From Planctomicrobium sp051466335 (GTDB lineage: Bacteria > Planctomycetota > Planctomycetia > Planctomycetales > Planctomycetaceae): a stretch of 64,000 nt of DNA. The notes below the pieces were generated by a model. It was not told where the DNA came from. It did no database searches and saw only the letters and a program-made list of their open reading frames with translations. Where the stretch lies: assembly GCF_051466335.1 (NCBI RefSeq), contig NZ_CP195793.1, forward strand, positions 3,224,001 through 3,288,000. Reading direction: 5' to 3'. Positions 45,094 to 54,638 of this stretch are shown in pieces. Every line of letters starts with the position of its first letter. The first letter of the stretch is position 1. The position numbers and the translations under genes are program-made.

Positions 45094-46065
45094 TTAGTTA
45101 AGAACCTTGAGGTCGACTGCATCCAAAGCGAGCTGTGCTGCTCGGCCATTCACTGGAAACAACTCGCCTGCCACAACGTCCTGCTGACCTTTGACACTGA
45201 AGATGTACTTCAGAAACTCTTTCTCGATCGCTGGGAGCTGTGTGTTAGGAGCACGGTTCACAATGATCTGCAGAGGACGCACCAGCGGGTAGACAGCATC
45301 GTGTGCGGTCGCTGCCGGATGATCGTCAAGCCACTTCAAAGGAACCATCTTGACGTCGGGAGTTGCGAAGCCAGCACCTCCAAAACCGATTGCGCCCGGA
45401 GTTTTGGCAATCGCGTCCACCATCTCAGCATTGCTGATATGGGACACCATTCCATCACGGAAATCGCCGCCGCCCAGAATCGCAGCCTGGAAAAACACCT
45501 GTGAACCGGTCTCGTCACGACGAGCCTGACACGTGATTGGAGTTGAAGCGAGTGCACCAGCCACTCCCACATCGCCCCAGGTCTGTGCAGTTTTGGCAGC
45601 ACCACGCTTGAGGGATTTGGAGTAAATCGCGTCCAGCTGAGCAAAAGTCAACGATTCAATCGGGTTGTCTTTGTGGACATAGATTGCAATCGGCTCGATC
45701 GCTGGAGTCAAAACTGTGGGAAGGTAACCATACTTCGCGTGAAACTTTCGCACTTCTTCTTCCGAAATTGTTCGAGACAGAAGCCCGAAATTTGCCTCAC
45801 CGTTGATGACGGCATCGACGGCGGAAGCTGAACCCTTTGGATCAATCTTGATTTCCACGCCGGGATAGAACTGCTTGAAGTGATCGCTCCAGATTGCCCC
45901 CTGTTGCGACAACGTGTATGAGCCGCTCAGCACGAGATTGCCGGAAAGACCTTCGACTCGCGTGTAAACGGGCAGGCCTGGATCAACGACAGACTGCGCA
46001 AAAGCCGTGCTGGCGATCAGAAGAAGCGCCCAACCAAAGCATGATTTCAATCCGTTAATCCTCAT
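45094..46065 (-). CDS. PstS-like phosphate-binding periplasmic protein
   Basis: A 323-residue substrate-binding protein with a signal peptide (CFGWALLLIASTAFAQ). The family start YTRVEGLSGNLVLSGSYTL, the ligand loop GSASAVDAVINGEANFGLLSR, and LTFAQLDAIYSKSLKRG fit phosphate-binding PBPs. The ATG at 46065 has AGGAGG nine bases upstream. No pstC, pstA, pstB or phoU gene is near, so it is a solitary receptor; in Planctomycetes such proteins may serve surface binding as well as transport. Confidence 0.85.
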   Translation of the reverse strand: MRINGLKSCFGWALLLIASTAFAQSVVDPGLPVYTRVEGLSGNLVLSGSYTLSQQGAIWSDHFKQFYPGVEIKIDPKGSASAVDAVINGEANFGLLSRTISEEEVRKFHAKYGYLPTVLTPAIEPIAIYVHKDNPIESLTFAQLDAIYSKSLKRGAAKTAQTWGDVGVAGALASTPITCQARRDETGSQVFFQAAILGGGDFRDGMVSHISNAEMVDAIAKTPGAIGFGGAGFATPDVKMVPLKWLDDHPAATAHDAVYPLVRPLQIIVNRAPNTQLPAIEKEFLKYIFSVKGQQDVVAGELFPVNGRAAQLALDAVDLKVLN

Positions 46066-46510
46066 TCAACTTCCCTCCTTGATGATGATCTGCACGCATT
46101 CGACCAGCCTCCATTGTGAACCAACGGCAGACTGCATCCCTCTCCCCTCTCATCGCCCGAGAGGCCTTGTGTGCAGTTATAATCCACGGACTATATGCAG
46201 TTCGGCAAAATCTGCTCAAGATGAGTTTCCCGGGGATTTCGGAAAACGAAGGGGAGGCGGTCGGATGCGAACAATCTCGCAACCCCAAGCACCTTCACCT
46301 GGGCAGGCATGCCCCCGGGGAATCGCTATTCAGCCTCCAGTAAGCTGGACGCACTTCGTCCACAATTGAAGAGATCGATAATCGACCCTGACAGGCAAGT
46401 TTCACCTTCGATTCACTCTGGACCCCCTGCCCCCATCGTGGCATAATCGTCCCTCCATAGCAGACGCATTGGAAGTGGATTCAACTCCCGGATTTACCTG
46501 CCTGCAATTG
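46066..46510. other. Intergenic region before tRNA-Arg
   Basis: About 445 bases containing the divergent promoters of the PstS-like gene and the tRNA. TATAAT-like words occur at about 46175 and 46442, the second with a weak TGGACC 17 bases upstream. I see no gene. Confidence 0.35.
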
Positions 46511-46584
<74 letters not shown>

Positions 46585-46870
46585 CTTTCTTAACCCCACT
46601 CGACAGATGCCATTCAAGCTTCTCTGTCCGCTTTATTGCCGCCCGCTGCTATTGGCGACGCTTTTGTCGAACGCTTGTCGTTACTTCCACAATTCTATCG
46701 AAGAACAAATGCGGAGTACTCACACACGACTCGTCCAAAAATCAGTTAATTGATTTTCCTCGGAAAATAAAATAAACCCTTTGACTGCTCTGAACGTATT
46801 TAACTCCGTGGATGGCGACAGAGAAGTTGGCCCGCCTCTTTAGAAACCCCAGCCAAATCGGAAACTCAGC

Positions 46871-47260
46871 ATGCAAGATTTCGACACAGAATCAGACGCG
46901 GACTCAGAGACACCCCCGTCCACTTACTCTGCTGAGGAGAAGAACTGGGCACTGGCGATGCACCTGTCGCAATTTGCAGGATATGCGGTCCCGCTTTTAG
47001 GATTCATCGCTCCGATTGTCATTTGGCAACTGAAGAAGGATGAATTCCCTGCGCTCAACGCCCACGGAAGGAACATCACGAACTGGATGATTTCAGTCGT
47101 GATCTACTCGATTATCGGTTTCATGCTGGCGTTCGTTCTGATCGGAATTCCATTTCTCATGTTGCTTGTGGCAGTTGCAGTAATTTTTCCGATCATCGGT
47201 GGAATCAAGGCAAGTGAGGGAGTCGCCTGGAAGTACCCCGGGACCATCAGCTTCCTCTAG
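46871..47260 (+). CDS. DUF4870-family membrane protein
   Basis: 129 residues with a short acidic start and then SAEEKNWALAMHLSQFAGYAV, the usual start of DUF4870. Two or three membrane segments follow, with VIWQLKKDEFPALNAHGRN in between, a well-conserved motif of the family. The function is unknown. It ends in a terminator at 47286-47327 and is flanked by tRNA-Arg upstream. Confidence 0.85.
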   Translation: MQDFDTESDADSETPPSTYSAEEKNWALAMHLSQFAGYAVPLLGFIAPIVIWQLKKDEFPALNAHGRNITNWMISVVIYSIIGFMLAFVLIGIPFLMLLVAVAVIFPIIGGIKASEGVAWKYPGTISFL

Positions 47261-47285
47261 CGAACGCGGAGACTTCCTGACAGTC

Positions 47286-47327
47286 AATCCCCCCTTGCCG
47301 ATCGTCTCAGCAATGGGGGATTTCTTT
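47286..47327 (+). terminator. Intrinsic terminator after DUF4870
   Basis: AATCCCCC pairs with GGGGGATT around a 19-base loop and runs into TTTCTTT. Confidence 0.7.
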
Positions 47328-47504
47328 ACCAGCCCAATGGCCAAGCGACGAAATCGGCACCCACACTCCAAGGCCGGTTCGGACCTACGCCAGCGATTAG
47401 TTGCTCGACAGTGAAACACGCAGGAACATCTCCCGTTCGCAAATAGCCTCAAAACATTCTTCGCAAATATTGATGGCTCACTGCTGGGAACGCGAACAAT
47501 CTCG

Positions 47505-47948
47505 CTACTTCGCCAGCACCGCTGCCCCCAAATAGACGACCATGAGCATTCCGACAAGGCTGATCACAATCGCCGCGACTGTTTCCATTGAAATCATTCG
47601 AAATTGAATCGGCTCTCCCCGCCGGAGACTTCTCACCACCAACGAGTGCTTCAACACGGCAAAGAGATTCACAACGACTCCGAGCGCGACAAGTAACACT
47701 CCCACCCAGAGCGACAGGCCCTGATCTGAAACTTCCTTGGTCCCCTGCAATTGCACAATTTCTCTGATAAACAGCCCAAATCTCGCGACGACGAAACCGA
47801 AGCCCATCATCGCCAGACCGGTTCGTACCCACGCCAGTAATGTCCTCTCGGCCGAGAAATAGGCGGAAAGGTCTCCATCTTGGTTCGACTGTTCTCCCCC
47901 TGCTGACACAGCATCCCCTCTCGACGGCGAAAAAATCATTCGGGACAT
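47505..47948 (-). CDS. DUF202-family (YidH-like) membrane protein
   Basis: About 147 residues with three membrane segments. The conserved DUF202 start LSAYFSAERTLLAWVRTGLA is followed by FGFVVARFG, the usual inner-membrane motif. The ATG at 47948 lies four bases from the end of a terminator hairpin for the upstream Prc gene. A GTG at 47909 with GAGGGG just before it gives a protein starting VSAGGEQSNQDG and may be the true start. The function is unknown in the family. Confidence 0.8.
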   Translation of the reverse strand: MSRMIFSPSRGDAVSAGGEQSNQDGDLSAYFSAERTLLAWVRTGLAMMGFGFVVARFGLFIREIVQLQGTKEVSDQGLSLWVGVLLVALGVVVNLFAVLKHSLVVRSLRRGEPIQFRMISMETVAAIVISLVGMLMVVYLGAAVLAK

Positions 47949-47951
47949 AAA

Positions 47952-47980
47952 GAAGGCCACCCGAGTCACGAGTGGCCTTC
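47952..47980 (-). terminator. Terminator of the Prc gene
   Basis: On the minus strand GAAGGCCAC pairs perfectly with GTGGCCTTC (nine pairs), followed by TTTATG. The T-run is short, and the tail reaches the first possible start of the next gene. Confidence 0.7.
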
Positions 47981-48007
47981 ACAAAAATTCGAACGCAACA
48001 CTGAAAA

Positions 48008-50092
48008 CTAGTTCCCTACTGGTCGTGAGGGAGCAGCCTTGCTGGTTGTCACTTGGGCTTGTAGATCGGCAACGTAGTCCAATGCGATGTTCAGAACTTC
48101 ATCTTCGTAGAATCGCTTTGGAAAAATCGGAGCCCCTGGCTTAGGCACAGCGGCTTCTTCCGATGTGAGCGCTTCAGTCTCTTTCTTGGCGATCTCTTCT
48201 TCGCCACGCTCTTTCTTGGCAAGTTCTTCATTGAGCGTCAGCTGAGTACGATCCTTTCGCTCAACGTAACGAGCGATCGCCTTGTTGATCTTTTCGAAGT
48301 CCTCCGAAGCTGCAATTCGAGTTTCGCTCTTTTTCTGTAGATCAGAAACGATGGCTGGATTCACCATACGCCCCTCGGAGTACTTCACAGGTGCCACTTT
48401 GTCGAATGGCAAAGCGTTGTCCAAGGAAGACTCTCCAAGATCGAAATGATCAATCAGCGACGGAAGAACAATGTCAGAACGGACACCGTGATTCTGGGTG
48501 CTGTCACCGTTGACACGGTAGAACTGCTGGATTGTTAACTTCAACTTACCGCGATCCCCTTGACGCACTCGACTGAAGAGTTGCCCCGGAGTGACGTCCA
48601 TCAAACTCTGCACGGTTCCTTTACCGTGAGTCGTCATGTCCCCAACAATCAGACCACGCTTATAGTCTTTGATGACGCCAGAGAAAATTTCAGAGGCAGA
48701 TGCGGATAAGCGATTTTGCAGAACAATGAGAGGCCCGGCGTATTTGATCCCCGGTTCACGATCATCCAGCGAATTCACAAGTCCGCTCGGTTCTTTCACC
48801 TGAACAACAGGTCCTTTGTCAATAAAGTGACCTGAGACTTCGACAGCTTCCGGAAGTGCTCCTCCGCCGTTATTTCTCAAGTCGATAATCACCGCGTCAA
48901 CCTGCTGAGAAGCAAATGATTCCAGAACGCGAGCGACGTCAACCGCGGCACTCTTGAAAGTACCACCTCCTTGAGCACCAGCGAAGTCGCGGTAGAACGA
49001 AGGAAGACTGATCACCCCAATTCGCCCCGGCCGACCAATTCGATCGGTCGTGTCGATGATCTCTCCCTTCACTTCGGACTCACCCAATTCGATTTTCTTA
49101 CGAACCAGTGAAATCAATTTTGTCTCACCGCCATCAGCAGGCTTGACTTGAAGTCGCAAGGCTGTTCCGCGAGGTCCACGGATCATGCGGACAACTTCGC
49201 TGAGCTTCATATCGAAGACGTCGACAATTTCCCCATTTCCGGACTTGTCGACACCGACAATTTTGTCGTTGAGCTTCAGACTTCCCTCTTCTGCTGCAGC
49301 CCCGCCTGGGACGATTGCAGCGACGATTGTGTATCCATCTTCACCCTTCAGCGAAGCCCCGATGCCGTCCAAAGAGAGACGCATCTGGATTTCAAAGTCT
49401 TCCCAGCTGTGAGGAGACATGTAGGTTGAATGCGGATCGTAGCACTGAAGCAACGCTGTCAGATAAATCTCCAGCTCTTCGCCGGGGCTATACTGGTCAA
49501 CGATGCGGCGATTATTTCGGTATCGCTTGGAGAGCTTTTCTTGAGCCTCTTCAATTGTCAGCCCATCGAGCTTGAACTGGAGGAGGTCAAATTTGACCCG
49601 TTTACGCCAGCGTTGATCCAACTCTTCCTGAGTCTTCGACCAGACCTGCTTCTTCGGGTCGGTTTCGATCATTTCATCGATCGAGAAGTCGTAGTTTTCC
49701 TGAACGATCGCGACAGCCATATCCATCTGATGGTCGAGACGTTGCTTGTAGCGATTGAAGACGGTGTAGGCGAAGGCGACATCGCCGGCTTTGATTTCAT
49801 CGTCGAGTGTTGTTCGATGTTTTTCGAATTCCAGAATATCCGACTGAAGGAAGTAGAGTTTCTGTGGATCGAGATCTTTCAGAAAAGAGTCCAAGAGCGA
49901 GCTGGAGATATTGTCGTCGATATCTTTTCGATAGAGATGAAACTTGGGAATCATCTTGGCGACAAGTTTCGCAGTCTCCTGATCAGCAGGATCAGCGGAC
50001 GAAATGCTTTGAGCGAACGCGGTCGACAGTCCTAACAACAACAGCGTCAGTGCTGTAAACCGTCTGACTCGAGTCGCATCGAGAGAATTCAT
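48008..50092 (-). CDS. prc: Tail-specific carboxy-terminal protease (Prc/CtpA family)
   Basis: A 694-residue S41 protease of the long Prc type, which trims or degrades periplasmic proteins from their C-terminus. A signal peptide (FTALTLLLLGLSTAFA) precedes a helical N-domain (TAKLVAKMIPKFHL ... FLKDLDPQKLYFL), a PDZ domain (LSLDGIGASLKGEDGYTIV ... KLNDKIVGVDKSG), and the catalytic part with VIIDLRNNGGGALPEAV, the Ser in NRLSASASEIFSG and the Lys in THGKGTVQS. The C-terminal DUF3340-like tail is charged. It is complete and the length is normal. No NlpI-type partner is adjacent. Confidence 0.93.
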   Translation of the reverse strand: MNSLDATRVRRFTALTLLLLGLSTAFAQSISSADPADQETAKLVAKMIPKFHLYRKDIDDNISSSLLDSFLKDLDPQKLYFLQSDILEFEKHRTTLDDEIKAGDVAFAYTVFNRYKQRLDHQMDMAVAIVQENYDFSIDEMIETDPKKQVWSKTQEELDQRWRKRVKFDLLQFKLDGLTIEEAQEKLSKRYRNNRRIVDQYSPGEELEIYLTALLQCYDPHSTYMSPHSWEDFEIQMRLSLDGIGASLKGEDGYTIVAAIVPGGAAAEEGSLKLNDKIVGVDKSGNGEIVDVFDMKLSEVVRMIRGPRGTALRLQVKPADGGETKLISLVRKKIELGESEVKGEIIDTTDRIGRPGRIGVISLPSFYRDFAGAQGGGTFKSAAVDVARVLESFASQQVDAVIIDLRNNGGGALPEAVEVSGHFIDKGPVVQVKEPSGLVNSLDDREPGIKYAGPLIVLQNRLSASASEIFSGVIKDYKRGLIVGDMTTHGKGTVQSLMDVTPGQLFSRVRQGDRGKLKLTIQQFYRVNGDSTQNHGVRSDIVLPSLIDHFDLGESSLDNALPFDKVAPVKYSEGRMVNPAIVSDLQKKSETRIAASEDFEKINKAIARYVERKDRTQLTLNEELAKKERGEEEIAKKETEALTSEEAAVPKPGAPIFPKRFYEDEVLNIALDYVADLQAQVTTSKAAPSRPVGN

Positions 50093-50670
50093 GCTTATGC
50101 CTATTCAGTCAGATTGTGGGCAGTCTTTCAGTGAACGTCCGTGTTGTTCACCCTCCTCGCTTAATGCTCTCCGATTTGCCAATGAAATACATCCGTTTCG
50201 GTCAACCGAAAACCGAGTCCTCATCGCGAACTGGCTGCAGCAAAGAGTTTGTATTCTGGAGAATGGTATCTCATTAACGAGAAATCGACAAGATGCGGTC
50301 GATCCTCCAAATCATCAAAATGCCACTCGATCCAGAATTTTCTTTTCCGGGATGTCGCCTCAACTGAGACGACTTTCGTCCATCTTCTCGCATCACGTTC
50401 CACGGGACATCACAAAGAATCCCGGCGAGTCAGATCTTCTCGTCCCTGCTTCAACCATGAGTTTGGGGGATAGAACCACCAGAGTCGAATACACAGAGAG
50501 GGAGATTTGGTCATCCTCTCTGGTAAAAAAGCCCTCGGAAGCCGGGTTCTTGCACTTCCTATTCCTCTGAAGTGGTAAAATACCGTACAAGGGATCAGCT
50601 ACGAACGAAATGCATTTCTGAAGAGTGTCTATCGCTCCTTCCTTCAGAGGCATTTCCTCCTGGAGTCGAG
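50093..50670. other. Long divergent intergenic region
   Basis: About 578 bases upstream of both prc and the hypothetical gene at 50671. Frames here lack ribosome sites and read as noise. No RNA gene was seen. Confidence 0.4.
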
Positions 50671-51174
50671 ATGTCGCTTCGGACAGAAACAGAACTGAAA
50701 CTCAATTCATTGTTGCTCCAAAGGAGCGCGATGCCGACCACAGTTCAGGCGCACGACCCCTCAGGCCTCGCACTGACGATCTATCTCACGCAGATCGACT
50801 CTCTCAGTTGCGCCTTTTCTGAATTGGTGTTTTTCTCACCACAATTGCAATCCGCATCGTTTCCGAAAGTTGAAAGCTGGGCGAAACAGCTCTCGCGGAG
50901 GGTCACTTATCTCCTGGAGCAAATTGGTGTCCTGGAACTCGATCCGACGAGCAGCCAGATTCTACTTCGATCGTCTCCGCCGAACTGCCCTCCGGGAGGA
51001 GTCGAGTACTACGAGATGATTGTCTCAACTTCTCCAAGCGGTGCATTCTCTCTCAAACGGTTTCGTTCGGTTTCCGGGGTTCCTGGTCGATCTCCAGCTG
51101 AAATTCAGGTCACATACGAAGTCCTCTATCGTCTGATTGACGATCTTGTTTCCACAAATCCAGCGACTCCTTGA
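50671..51174 (+). CDS. Hypothetical protein, unrecognised
   Basis: About 167 residues with no signal peptide or membrane segment. The ATG at 50671 follows GGAG with good spacing; upstream in-frame codons read as noise. The sequence begins with Leu-rich helical text (TETELKLNSLLLQRS) and includes WAKQLSRRVTYLLEQIGVLELD, then a possible beta segment (GGVEYYEMIVSTSPSGAFSLKRFRS). It could be a small conserved planctomycete protein. No function can be named. Confidence 0.6.
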   Translation: MSLRTETELKLNSLLLQRSAMPTTVQAHDPSGLALTIYLTQIDSLSCAFSELVFFSPQLQSASFPKVESWAKQLSRRVTYLLEQIGVLELDPTSSQILLRSSPPNCPPGGVEYYEMIVSTSPSGAFSLKRFRSVSGVPGRSPAEIQVTYEVLYRLIDDLVSTNPATP

Positions 51175-51393
51175 TACGATCCGTGATACGATCTGCCCGG
51201 TTTTGAGATGCACACATCCGCTTCGTATTTCGCCTTCCTCGACCAGTGTTGCCAGCTGGCACGCAGAAGTCATAAGTTCTCTCCAAAAGCAGCCCTCCGC
51301 GCTGTACGACAGAGAATTCATCTGTAAAAATACTTGGAGATTTCATCCCCATCTGACAGGCCTCGCGGCAACTTTCCCGCTCGATTGATTTCC

Positions 51394-51822
51394 ATGACCA
51401 ACACCCGTCGAATCGCTGCCCGCCATCGTCGAATCCGTAAAGATCATTCGACGGAGACGGCGGAGGACTACGTCGAAGCGATCGCGGAGATCATGGCTCA
51501 AAATGGAACCTGTCGAGTGGTCGATCTGACCCACCGGTTCGACGTCACTCACGTGACCGTCACTCGAATTGTCAGTCGATTGAAAAAGGAGGGGTTCGTC
51601 GATACGGAACCCTATCGCCCGATTCAACTCACTGAAAAAGGGAGCCGTCTAGCCGGAGAATCACAGCGACGCCACGATGTGGTGTATCGTTTTCTGATTT
51701 CAATCGGAGTTCCTGAGAATCTTGCTGCCATCGACGCTGAGGGAATCGAACATCACGTCAGCCCCGAAACGCTGGAACGATTTGCAGCCATTGCCAGTGG
51801 AGGCTCGCTGAACTCGCCTTGA
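51394..51822 (+). CDS. MntR-like manganese-responsive DtxR-family regulator
   Basis: About 142 residues. An N-terminal arm (RRIAARHRRIRKDH) precedes the DtxR winged helix (EDYVEAIAEIMAQNGTCRVVDL, VTVTRIVSRLKKEGFVD) and the dimerization and metal domain with AAIDAEGIEHHVSPETLERF, which strongly resembles the E. coli MntR ending RRDAEGMEHHVSEETL. The Glu/His residues are the likely metal ligands. MntR represses manganese uptake. No mntH or mntP is nearby; the next gene is an oligopeptide ABC ATPase. The ATG at 51394 gives the normal MntR length. Confidence 0.85.
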   Translation: MTNTRRIAARHRRIRKDHSTETAEDYVEAIAEIMAQNGTCRVVDLTHRFDVTHVTVTRIVSRLKKEGFVDTEPYRPIQLTEKGSRLAGESQRRHDVVYRFLISIGVPENLAAIDAEGIEHHVSPETLERFAAIASGGSLNSP

Positions 51823-51891
51823 GAATCTGGCCGGAGCACTCGAACCGGCTGTCGTTTCTCCCAAGCAACTTCCTTGCAAACAGGATACAGA

Positions 51892-53745
51892 ATGTCGACA
51901 GGAACGCCCGTACTTGAGATCGAAGGCTTAAAAACAGTTTTTCACACAGATGATGGGGTGTTGCCAGCGGTCAATGACCTGACGCTGAAAATTGGTCGCG
52001 GCGAAACATTGGGGCTTGTCGGCGAATCAGGGTCGGGAAAATCTGTTACGTCGCTCTCTATTATGCGACTCCTCCCTGAAGCAAGCTCAAAGATTGCATC
52101 CGGAAAGATCACTTACCTCGGGAAGAATCTCGTTCAGCTTCCGGAATCGCAAATGCGAAAAATCCGCGGCGGACAGATCGGGATGATCTTTCAGGAACCC
52201 GGGACAAGCCTGAATCCGGTTTTCCGCGTAGGAAAACAGGTTACCGAGGCCATTCAACTCCACCAAAAAGTGAGTAGCAGGGTCGCGAAACAGCGAACCC
52301 TGGAACTCTTTCGCGAAGTCGGAATCCCGGAACCGGAACGGCGGTTCTACAGTTTCCCACATGAGATGTCTGGTGGTCAGAAGCAGCGCGTCATGATCGC
52401 GCTGGCACTCTCATGTAATCCTGAACTCCTCATCGCGGATGAACCGACCACCGCGCTAGACGTGACGATTCAGAATCAGATTCTTGACTTGCTGCGTCAA
52501 TTGCAGGACCAACGAGGCATGTCGATTCTGTTCATCACGCACGATCTCGGCGTCATCGCGGAAATCGCCGATCGAGTCGCTGTGATGTTTCGAGGGAAAC
52601 TGGTGGAAGAGGGCCCGATTGAAACAATCTTCCGAAACCCGCAGCACCCCTATACCAAAGGTTTGCTCGCCTGCCGCCCCCGCTTGGAGTCAAAGTTTCG
52701 TAGATTGCCGACGGTGAGTGATTTCATGGACGCGAAGAGGGAACCCGACGGTTCCTATCTGATCCGCGAAAAAGCCATCAGCCAGGAAAGCCTGCTCGCA
52801 CTGGAGCAGGCGGGAAGAGGTCGACTTCTCCACCCGAGGAGTGAGCTGGTAAAAATTGGTCATCCACCACTTCCAGAGGAAACAAAAGCCGACACGCGTT
52901 ATATCCCAGAGAGCCAGCGACCGCTGCTCACCCTTGATGACCTCAAAATCTACTATCCGATACGTAAGGGAATCCTTCGCACACATTCGGGAGACGTGAA
53001 GGCTGTCGATGGAGTCAGTTTGAAGGTCTATCGAGGCCAGACACTTGGTCTCGTCGGCGAATCAGGATGCGGCAAGACCACGACAGGAAGGGCGATCGTA
53101 AAACTGGCGAACATCACCAGTGGAAAAATCCTGTATGACGGAGTCGATATCTCCTCATTCTATGGGGAAGATCTGCAGCGATACCGCAGCAAGATTCAAA
53201 TCATCTTCCAGGATCCTTACAGTTCCCTGAATCCGCGAATGACCATCGAATCGATGATCACCGAGGCCATGAAGATTCATGGGATTGGGAGCTCGAAATC
53301 AGACCGACGTGATCGCACAGCTCAGTTGCTCATTGAGGTCGGTCTGGAAGCGGCCCATCTCCTCCGATATCCGCATGAATTTTCAGGTGGACAGCGACAG
53401 CGTATCTCGATCGCGAGATCTCTGGCGGTTGAGCCGGAATTCCTGATCTGTGACGAATCCGTTTCGGCGCTGGACGTTTCCGTACAGGCGCAGGTATTGA
53501 ATCTCCTGAAAAATCTTCAGGAGAAGCGAAATCTCACTTACGTGTTCATCAGTCACGACCTCAGCGTCGTCAAATTTATGTCAGACATGATGGCAGTGAT
53601 GAACGGTGGCAAGATTATGGAATTCGGACCGTCTGAATCGATCTATGCGAACCCGCAGCACGAATACACCAAACGACTGATTTCATCGATTCCGGATGGA
53701 TCTTTCGAGAAGATCATGCATCGAGCTCGACCTCGCAGTGTCTGA
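51892..53745 (+). CDS. Double-ATPase oligopeptide/dipeptide ABC transporter protein
   Basis: About 617 residues with two ABC ATPase halves in one chain, the layout of YejF or GsiA. The first half has GLVGESGSGKSVTSLS and the signature MSGGQKQRVMIALAL. The second has GLVGESGCGKTTTGRAI and FSGGQRQRISIARSL, and each has a Walker B (LLIADEPTTALD and LICDESVSALD). The linker ends in the oligopeptide-family C-terminal motif (NPQHPYTKGLL, NPQHEYTKRLI). The ATG at 51892 has AGGA six bases upstream. No permease or receptor gene is adjacent, so it is an orphan ATPase serving a system elsewhere. Confidence 0.92.
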   Translation: MSTGTPVLEIEGLKTVFHTDDGVLPAVNDLTLKIGRGETLGLVGESGSGKSVTSLSIMRLLPEASSKIASGKITYLGKNLVQLPESQMRKIRGGQIGMIFQEPGTSLNPVFRVGKQVTEAIQLHQKVSSRVAKQRTLELFREVGIPEPERRFYSFPHEMSGGQKQRVMIALALSCNPELLIADEPTTALDVTIQNQILDLLRQLQDQRGMSILFITHDLGVIAEIADRVAVMFRGKLVEEGPIETIFRNPQHPYTKGLLACRPRLESKFRRLPTVSDFMDAKREPDGSYLIREKAISQESLLALEQAGRGRLLHPRSELVKIGHPPLPEETKADTRYIPESQRPLLTLDDLKIYYPIRKGILRTHSGDVKAVDGVSLKVYRGQTLGLVGESGCGKTTTGRAIVKLANITSGKILYDGVDISSFYGEDLQRYRSKIQIIFQDPYSSLNPRMTIESMITEAMKIHGIGSSKSDRRDRTAQLLIEVGLEAAHLLRYPHEFSGGQRQRISIARSLAVEPEFLICDESVSALDVSVQAQVLNLLKNLQEKRNLTYVFISHDLSVVKFMSDMMAVMNGGKIMEFGPSESIYANPQHEYTKRLISSIPDGSFEKIMHRARPRSV

Positions 53746-53764
53746 ATGAAGTCTTTGATTGAAT

Positions 53765-53800
53765 GAAAAAAGCCCGCAACATTCGCTGCGAGCTTTTTCG
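53765..53800. terminator. Bidirectional terminator between convergent genes
   Basis: AAAAAGC-CCGCA pairs with TGCG-AGCTTTTT, so a poly-A/poly-T stem serves both the ABC gene and the small gene opposite. Confidence 0.7.
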
Positions 53801-53842
53801 TAGAAATTCGAAGGTCTCGACCAAAGTCGACGTCGGCCTGCG

Positions 53843-54109
53843 TTACGCCGGCGAGCGCTTGTTCATCGAGATATAAATCATGAGTACGAGGACCGCTCCA
53901 ACGATAGACATCAGGAATCCAGCAGGATCTCCTGGCTGTCCGCCGCGGACGAGGTAAGTGATCCCTCCTCCAGCAAACGATCCAACAATCCCCAGAATCA
54001 TTGTCGCAATCCAACCCATTGGCTGCTGGCCTGGAACCAGCAAGCGAGCAACGAGGCCTGCCACGATACCGAAAACAATCCAAGTGATTATTGATCCAAT
54101 TGTCGTCAT
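53843..54109 (-). CDS. GlsB/YeaQ/YmgE-family small membrane protein
   Basis: 88 residues with three membrane segments: SIITWIVFGIVAGLVARLLV, then GWIATMILGIVGSFAGGGITY, and FLMSIVGAVLVLMIYI. GQQPMGWIATMILGIVGS is the family signature. The family is stress-induced in many bacteria but its function is unsettled. The ATG at 54109 is chosen because homology starts there; a longer open frame upstream adds unrelated residues. Confidence 0.88.
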   Translation of the reverse strand: MTTIGSIITWIVFGIVAGLVARLLVPGQQPMGWIATMILGIVGSFAGGGITYLVRGGQPGDPAGFLMSIVGAVLVLMIYISMNKRSPA

Positions 54110-54215
54110 GATAACGTCCCCGCCGTGCCTACGTCCGAAACCCATAGCGAGCGCTGACAAGCGTACCGCTAGTGTCGGTTCAACTTCGACTTCACGCTGA
54201 AGCGAGGTCACCGAA

Positions 54216-54638
54216 TTACTTCTGACGACTAAGCAAGTGCCGTTCCAAAATGCGAACGTTCTTGACGTTTGCCTTCCATGAAACGTCAATCAAATCTCCA
54301 ACAACAGGCACCGCTCCGGCGGAAAAGTCGACGGCAATGTTGAACATCATTCTCGCCAAAAGGTATTTGGGCACCGACATTTGATGCGCCAAATACACGA
54401 TATAAGCGGAGACTGCAGCGGAGGCAAAGTCCCCCACCACAGGAACCAAACCGATCAGAGCATCGAATCCCACCCGGATGGAAGTTCCCGGAACGACGAA
54501 GCGATTATCCATCAACTCTGCAATCATGCGGACTCTTCGGAGTACTTCCAGTTCGGTCAGCGGTCGGGCCGCACGGTCGAAATTGCGTGAATTCGAGTCA
54601 ATGATTTCGGGCATCTTAAGGTGTGCTGCTGTTTCCAT
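54216..54638 (-). CDS. DUF4112 membrane protein
   Basis: 140 residues: a charged helical start, then RVGFDALIGLVPVVGDFASAA and FNIAVDFSAGAVPVVGDLIDV, the paired VPVVGD motifs of DUF4112. Two to three membrane segments are expected. The ATG at 54638 follows AGGA with eight-base spacing. The function is unknown. It lies among other small stress-type genes. Confidence 0.88.
   Translation of the reverse strand: METAAHLKMPEIIDSNSRNFDRAARPLTELEVLRRVRMIAELMDNRFVVPGTSIRVGFDALIGLVPVVGDFASAAVSAYIVYLAHQMSVPKYLLARMMFNIAVDFSAGAVPVVGDLIDVSWKANVKNVRILERHLLSRQK

Noticed and set aside
50091..50570. 159-codon frame in the prc upstream region
   Set aside because: The composition is unlike neighbouring proteins and there is no ribosome site.
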